Below are positions 8,001-8,863 of a stretch of 8,863 nt of DNA, in pieces. The notes under the pieces were generated by a model. The model was not told where the DNA came from. It was given only the letters and a program-made list of their open reading frames with translations, and ran no database searches. Positions within the stretch are counted from its first letter, which is position 1. The number at the start of each line of letters is the position of its first letter. The position numbers and the translations under genes are program-made. The DNA comes from Calditrichota bacterium (GTDB lineage Bacteria > Zhuqueibacterota > Zhuqueibacteria > Residuimicrobiales > Krinioviventaceae): contig RPQV01000115.1 in NCBI GenBank assembly GCA_003818595.1, positions 1 to 8,863 of the forward strand. The letters are read 5' to 3'.

Positions 8001-8308
8001 ACATCGTAAGGAATCATATTCCATTCGATTTCAATGCCGCGGACCATCCATTTTTTCCCGATGAGACGTCGGCAGGTATCTTTGACTGCGGCAAAAGCTT
8101 CGGGCAGAATGTCATCGAGCGTTTCACCCATCCTCAACCGATAACGAAATTCATGCGTTTTTGCTTTTAATTCATTATCTGTCAGTGATTCATACTCTCG
8201 GGCATAGTCATTAATTTCGCTCACCGTAATTTGTGTCTTTTTCAATTCTCTTTCGGTGCTCGATCCGCCCATCACTCTTGATAATAATTTCTCAACTTTT
8301 GCCAGCAT
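2096..8308 (-). CDS. secA: Giant SecA preprotein translocase ATPase (2070 aa)
   Basis: SecA is the cytosolic ATPase that pushes unfolded preproteins through SecYEG. This one has 2070 residues, against 901 in E. coli and roughly 1000-1100 in FCB-type SecAs. Domains in order: NBD1 with Walker A TGEGKT (121-126), GTNNEYGFDYLRDN (194-207) and Walker B DEVD (226-229). Next is a hugely expanded PPXD region (about 245-1040). NBD1 resumes at VDQFTGR (1068-1074) and KLAGMTGTAETE (1118-1129). NBD2 carries TNMAGRGTDI (1255-1264) and QLRGRSGRQGDPG (1292-1304). The helical scaffold starts at RKSLLEYDDVLNEQRK (1365-1380). An expanded helical-wing/scaffold block follows (1416-1941), then the two-helix-finger region with LREGIGLRGYGQKDP (1941-1955). 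A C-terminal zinc site has C2055, C2057, C2066 and C2067 (CxCx8CC). All ATPase motifs look intact, so an active motor is expected. No inner signal peptide, membrane segment or stop is seen. The ATG at 8306-8308 has a GAGGA site upstream and gives the usual SecA N-terminus. The gene lies 108 bases after nusB and 146 before smg. Confidence 0.97.
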   Translation of the reverse strand: MLAKVEKLLSRVMGGSSTERELKKTQITVSEINDYAREYESLTDNELKAKTHEFRYRLRMGETLDDILPEAFAAVKDTCRRLIGKKWMVRGIEIEWNMIPYDVQLMGGVVLHQGKIAEMATGEGKTLVATMPLYLNALEGKGVHLITVNDYLAQRDCEWMGEIYKFLGLTVAAIFGGQEPEERRLAYQADISYGTNNEYGFDYLRDNMTSDIWSVVQRPLHYAIVDEVDSVLIDEARTPLIISGSVGAPRNIYNELKPIVENLYNRQQELVTQLLKQGRDLLEKDEEEAGMAVLRALRGDPKNKELLELLTSEFWVKKLIERIQGQFEINKTMAVVDQELYYTIDEKSHVVDITEKGRIFLSGGRDQDVAYKIQRLDNLDKALHEISESKNAARYFTVDPITGRCSGFSLAGKLALAQVSRETTEQQLAAMEELHQRLGKLPDQTDGSVKKDRASVLRSLFATAKKMDGVVNGLQDSGRRVLLQNASPTLQELINGFERILQLLTQQADVDAGTATARHQQERRKTLQNTFFENDRQAGCPIGLTESGRIAILVTCFGGDPLDVPMIFQLEAMLNADDPDDKLVDHFEFSADGVILKHITEKGRISLLGGNPDLYVLPDRTIVEERDRQIQQILDRTLNQTSFDYSGRIQAIEQLERDVRDIHQLSIASRSGDGQIDRFYRILPGAERVQVETMLTPLGVSFYNGFSEQTMRLVEQLDQDMRTYSQHPEELFSIRDGLWTGLSQQELDRLLGASYLDVRRKIEEWHKTHSVNDAVNTIVLRLELDSFLGVPTKDDFSLSRRFEEIERIAFVFENLFTVLAKSDVIDADKRRLLKRYFELSETVKSGIVPNASLPIESLSSTGLERMAGQAPARLQIIERLLAVSGDSAGDFESKFELDDLGIPQGIKKSARSALLDGLPFFSYSDGLKKFRDEILFISSKKVGSKSELQGLLPKEKAHLRGKHFTFDERELNELLSTCHLPGTVMTGDELEHWFRIHFDRQPRRVLDGRRDRLWRTFSLVEERIQNISQLLRAYTLYQRDVEYVVKTPEENELRRHGGSRGQKAVMIVDQFTGRLMPGRRFSDGLHEALEAKEGVQVQAETQTLATITLQNFFRLYRKLAGMTGTAETESQEFFSTYKLEVVVIPTNRQVVRTDFNDVIFRTRREKFDAIVEEALEMHENGRPVLIGTISVDVSQHLSNLFTTRGIPMANWLQKGDVSRELESGRFHTVLNAKFHKSEAEIVSKAGLPGAITIATNMAGRGTDIKLAPSIAGKGGLHIIGSEKHEARRIDRQLRGRSGRQGDPGSSRFYLSLEDDLMRLFGSDRITSIMSSLGSMEEGERIEHPLITKSIERAQKKVEERNFEIRKSLLEYDDVLNEQRKIIYRRRQNLLGFAQPEDLIESKMKKFIAEENDRSTWRLDDLLGDLQLFFGQTPPFSPENLERYSADEIKTDLQQWVTEQVNRNQHYHHLQERHRYFGYLEIERILEQLVLQKIRLHNGGSSNTEKWNVDAIHFELSRLLGEAPEWLVAQSDGLGSADVVEQRIIDWAQQKYQQERESCHEGFAKLLFEKLTLQQVIDIFIIGLVNLHLPVAEAAIHWRTDEFLRDLERVFLSRPSLGANEIRSIRIEKTIEIIRDWLKGLNFSTSDREPILHRIFGFFTSIRFADSVVIYLFNERDGDTGELTAAEIQFLQKLFGIPVELSHENSDAYWSDLRRLVRKSYLDMIAANLEAYNKVMLGNAANEELIEAAIHAVTPVIVAKHPHTPDAQKELSQTLDNMLLSRPDQPLPDTTDKVVIASYIESLVSWALAFYKNYSDRIERMQQEELSSEIVSDSVLAMIDDAVYAMIGTVLGKEEVLDSNQISRLESECRLIFRQSPRLYDENSESMDPNNVMEQLSGWAKELYGRRLKELGKENVTRLERYYVLEKMDEAWRQHLNGVDELREGIGLRGYGQKDPLLEYKREAFDMFTRMIDTINRDTVGTLFKVFDVGGEIEERQMRRIEPQSFTTSHSQVEAFKQVMSAKKESTPQQAQIPMGRPVKRQPIVKAKDVGRNDPCPCGSGKKYKNCCGRE
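2486..4063 (-). repeat. Six diverged tandem helical-wing/scaffold-like repeats inside SecA
   Basis: Residues 1416-1941 of SecA divide into six units starting near 1416, 1506, 1597, 1681, 1766 and 1859, a period of 84-93 residues. Units 1-3 begin WRLDDLLGDL, WNVDAIHFEL and WRTDEFLRDL. A short gap with a proline follows, and then a helix ending in a tryptophan: DLQQWVTEQV (1), IIDWAQQKY (2), IIRDWLKGL (3), SLVSWALAFY (5), LSGWAKELY (6). Unit 4 keeps the pattern but lacks that tryptophan. Each ends in an amphipathic helix such as LTLQQVIDIF (2) or YVLEKMDEAW (6). Unit 6 leads directly into the normal SecA sequence WRQHLNGVDELREG. Unit 2 resembles the E. coli segment from the helical wing into the scaffold helix. 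A normal SecA has one such unit. The repeats have diverged beyond nucleotide identity, so the expansion is old. Boundaries are approximate. Confidence 0.65.
5189..7558 (-). repeat. Expanded PPXD region of SecA with about three diverged copies
   Basis: Residues about 251-1040 occupy the place of the normal PPXD (about 150-200 residues). Copy 1 holds the usual N-terminal part (NELKPIVENLY, PKNKELLELLTS) and YYTIDEK (341-347), ITEKGRI (353-359), KIQRLDNLDKAL (372-383). Copy 2 has HFEFSADG (586-593), ITEKGRI (599-605), NPDLYVLPD (611-619) and RIQAIEQLERDV (648-659). Copy 3 has HFTFDER (963-969) and RIQNISQLLRAY (1023-1034), which joins the regular DVEYVV strand into NBD1. After copy 1 a sequence VDPITGR (398-404) echoes the true NBD1 motif VDQFTGR (1068-1074), so the duplicated unit may have included the NBD1 edge. 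Residues 664-960 contain long charged helices with little recognisable homology. In known SecAs the PPXD swings to clamp the preprotein. Copy borders are inferred by eye. Confidence 0.5.
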
Positions 8309-8313
8309 TTATT

Positions 8314-8318
8314 TCCTC
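8314..8318 (-). promoter_or_regulatory. Ribosome binding site of secA
   Basis: On the minus strand GAGGA ends five bases before the secA ATG (8306-8308). It is a good Shine-Dalgarno at near-ideal spacing and fixes the start that also gives the standard SecA N-terminus (MLAKVEKLLSRVMGG). Confidence 0.75.
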
Positions 8319-8324
8319 ACGTAA

Positions 8325-8357
8325 TGACAAATATAATGTCAACTGTCGAAAACGACA
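8325..8357 (-). promoter_or_regulatory. Two adjacent short inverted repeats in the secA leader
   Basis: TGACA (8325-8329) pairs with TGTCA (8337-8341) across 7 bases, and TGTCG (8344-8348) pairs with CGACA (8353-8357) across a 4-base loop that reads TTTT in the transcript sense. The two sit two bases apart, just upstream of the secA ribosome binding site. They could be a small hairpin, an operator pair or chance; arms are only five bases long. Confidence 0.3.
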
Positions 8358-8385
8358 TTTGTTTCGTATAAAATGTTTAAGATGA

Positions 8386-8409
8386 AAGCGCTCAATGAAA
8401 TCGGCGCTT
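8386..8409 (-). promoter_or_regulatory. Six-base-pair stem 7 bases after the nusB stop
   Basis: AAGCGC (8386-8391) and GCGCTT (8404-8409) are perfectly complementary with a 12-base loop, immediately downstream of the nusB stop. On the minus strand the stem is followed by TCATCTTAAAC rather than a T run, so it is at best a weak terminator or a processing/attenuation hairpin between nusB and secA. Confidence 0.25.
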
Positions 8410-8416
8410 CAGGTGA

Positions 8417-8863
8417 TTAGGAATGAGGTTCATCCGGATTTTTGCGATTCTGACTGTTCATCATGCCCCGACCCGTTTTGGAAATTTTCTGTTCCGCTTT
8501 GAGCTCTAAAAGCACCGCATCCAGAATGCCGTTAATATAGCCGCTGCTTTTGTGCGTGCTGTATTTTTTGGCGAGTTCCAATGCCTCATCTATTGAGACT
8601 TTGAGCGGTATATCATGAAAATTGAGGAATTCACAAATGGCAATGCGCATGATGATCAGATCAAGAACAGCGATGCGATCAAACATCCAGTTTGCCGAAT
8701 AGCGTTGAATCAATTGATCGAACTCCTCTCGGCTGTTGAAGGTTTTTTCAACAATTTTTTTTGTGAACGACAAGGCAGGCGGCGGTTCATCGCATTTCGG
8801 CATCAGATTTTTCAGAACCGTATTCAACGAATTCCCGGAGAGCTCCAGAGCGTACAAAACCTG
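8417..8863 (-). CDS. nusB: Transcription antitermination factor NusB, 5' part outside window
   Basis: NusB binds boxA RNA together with NusE (ribosomal protein S10) and promotes antitermination, chiefly of rRNA operons. The visible 148 codons open with QVLYALELSG, which matches the middle of the first NusB helix (ALQALYSWQLS in E. coli). The true start therefore lies beyond 8863, and the TTG at 8855-8857 (the L of VLYALE) is not the start. The most conserved NusB stretch follows: RIAVLDLIIMRIAICEFL, then IPLKVSIDEALELAKKYS and SSGYINGILDAVL, matching LGQVEKAVLRIALYEL, VPYKVAINEAIELAKSF and HKFVNGVLDKA. The C-terminal tail of about 25 residues after KAEQKISKTG is polar and probably disordered. 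The stop at 8417 is followed after 108 bases by secA on the same strand. Confidence 0.92.
   Translation of the reverse strand, partial: QVLYALELSGNSLNTVLKNLMPKCDEPPPALSFTKKIVEKTFNSREEFDQLIQRYSANWMFDRIAVLDLIIMRIAICEFLNFHDIPLKVSIDEALELAKKYSTHKSSGYINGILDAVLLELKAEQKISKTGRGMMNSQNRKNPDEPHS

Noticed and set aside
2096..8308. Frameshift, gene fusion or assembly duplication making SecA look long
   Set aside because: The frame is open for 2070 codons, the repeats are diverged rather than identical, and each domain appears in the normal SecA order. An assembly duplication would leave near-identical copies.
8855..8857. TTG as the nusB start codon
   Set aside because: The frame continues upstream as Q-V before this Leu, and the family alignment places it in the middle of the first helix, so the start lies outside the window.

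Overview
The window is a compact, wholly minus-strand gene cluster. Transcription runs from high to low coordinates: nusB (3' part only) -> a giant secA -> smg (DUF494 family) -> a topA-like gene that runs off the low-coordinate edge. There is no mobile element, tRNA, rRNA or CRISPR, and no gene-free stretch longer than about 150 bases. The organism is a bacterium. The pre-protein-crosslinking region of its SecA, and the motifs around it, resemble SecAs of the Fibrobacterota-Chlorobiota-Bacteroidota (FCB) group and neighbouring candidate phyla. Base composition is moderate. Finer taxonomy cannot be supported from the sequence alone.

Region by region: 8417-8863 carries NusB without its N-terminus. 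8309-8416 is a 108-base leader with several short inverted repeats and the secA ribosome binding site. 2096-8308 is one uninterrupted 2070-codon secA, roughly twice the usual length. 1950-2095 is a 146-base gap with a possible promoter for smg. 1482-1949 is smg. 1-1449 encodes the first 483 residues of a type IA topoisomerase homologue.

Two things stand out. First, the SecA keeps every recognisable ATPase motif, the two-helix finger region and the C-terminal zinc motif. However, both elements that form the preprotein clamp are enlarged by what look like internal tandem duplications: about three PPXD-like copies (residues about 250-1040) and about six helical-wing/scaffold-like copies with a period of 84-93 residues (residues 1416-1941). 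Second, the TopA homologue is clearly a TopA by alignment, but it has lost almost every catalytic residue: Tyr to Phe in the GLITY motif, a broken TOPRIM acidic triad, and lost HEAIRP and GIGRPSTYA motifs. It is therefore a candidate pseudoenzyme sitting in the position next to smg where active topA is often found.

Together the genes cover antitermination (NusB), protein export (SecA), a DUF494 protein and a topoisomerase-fold protein. Same-strand order and short gaps suggest at least partial co-transcription.
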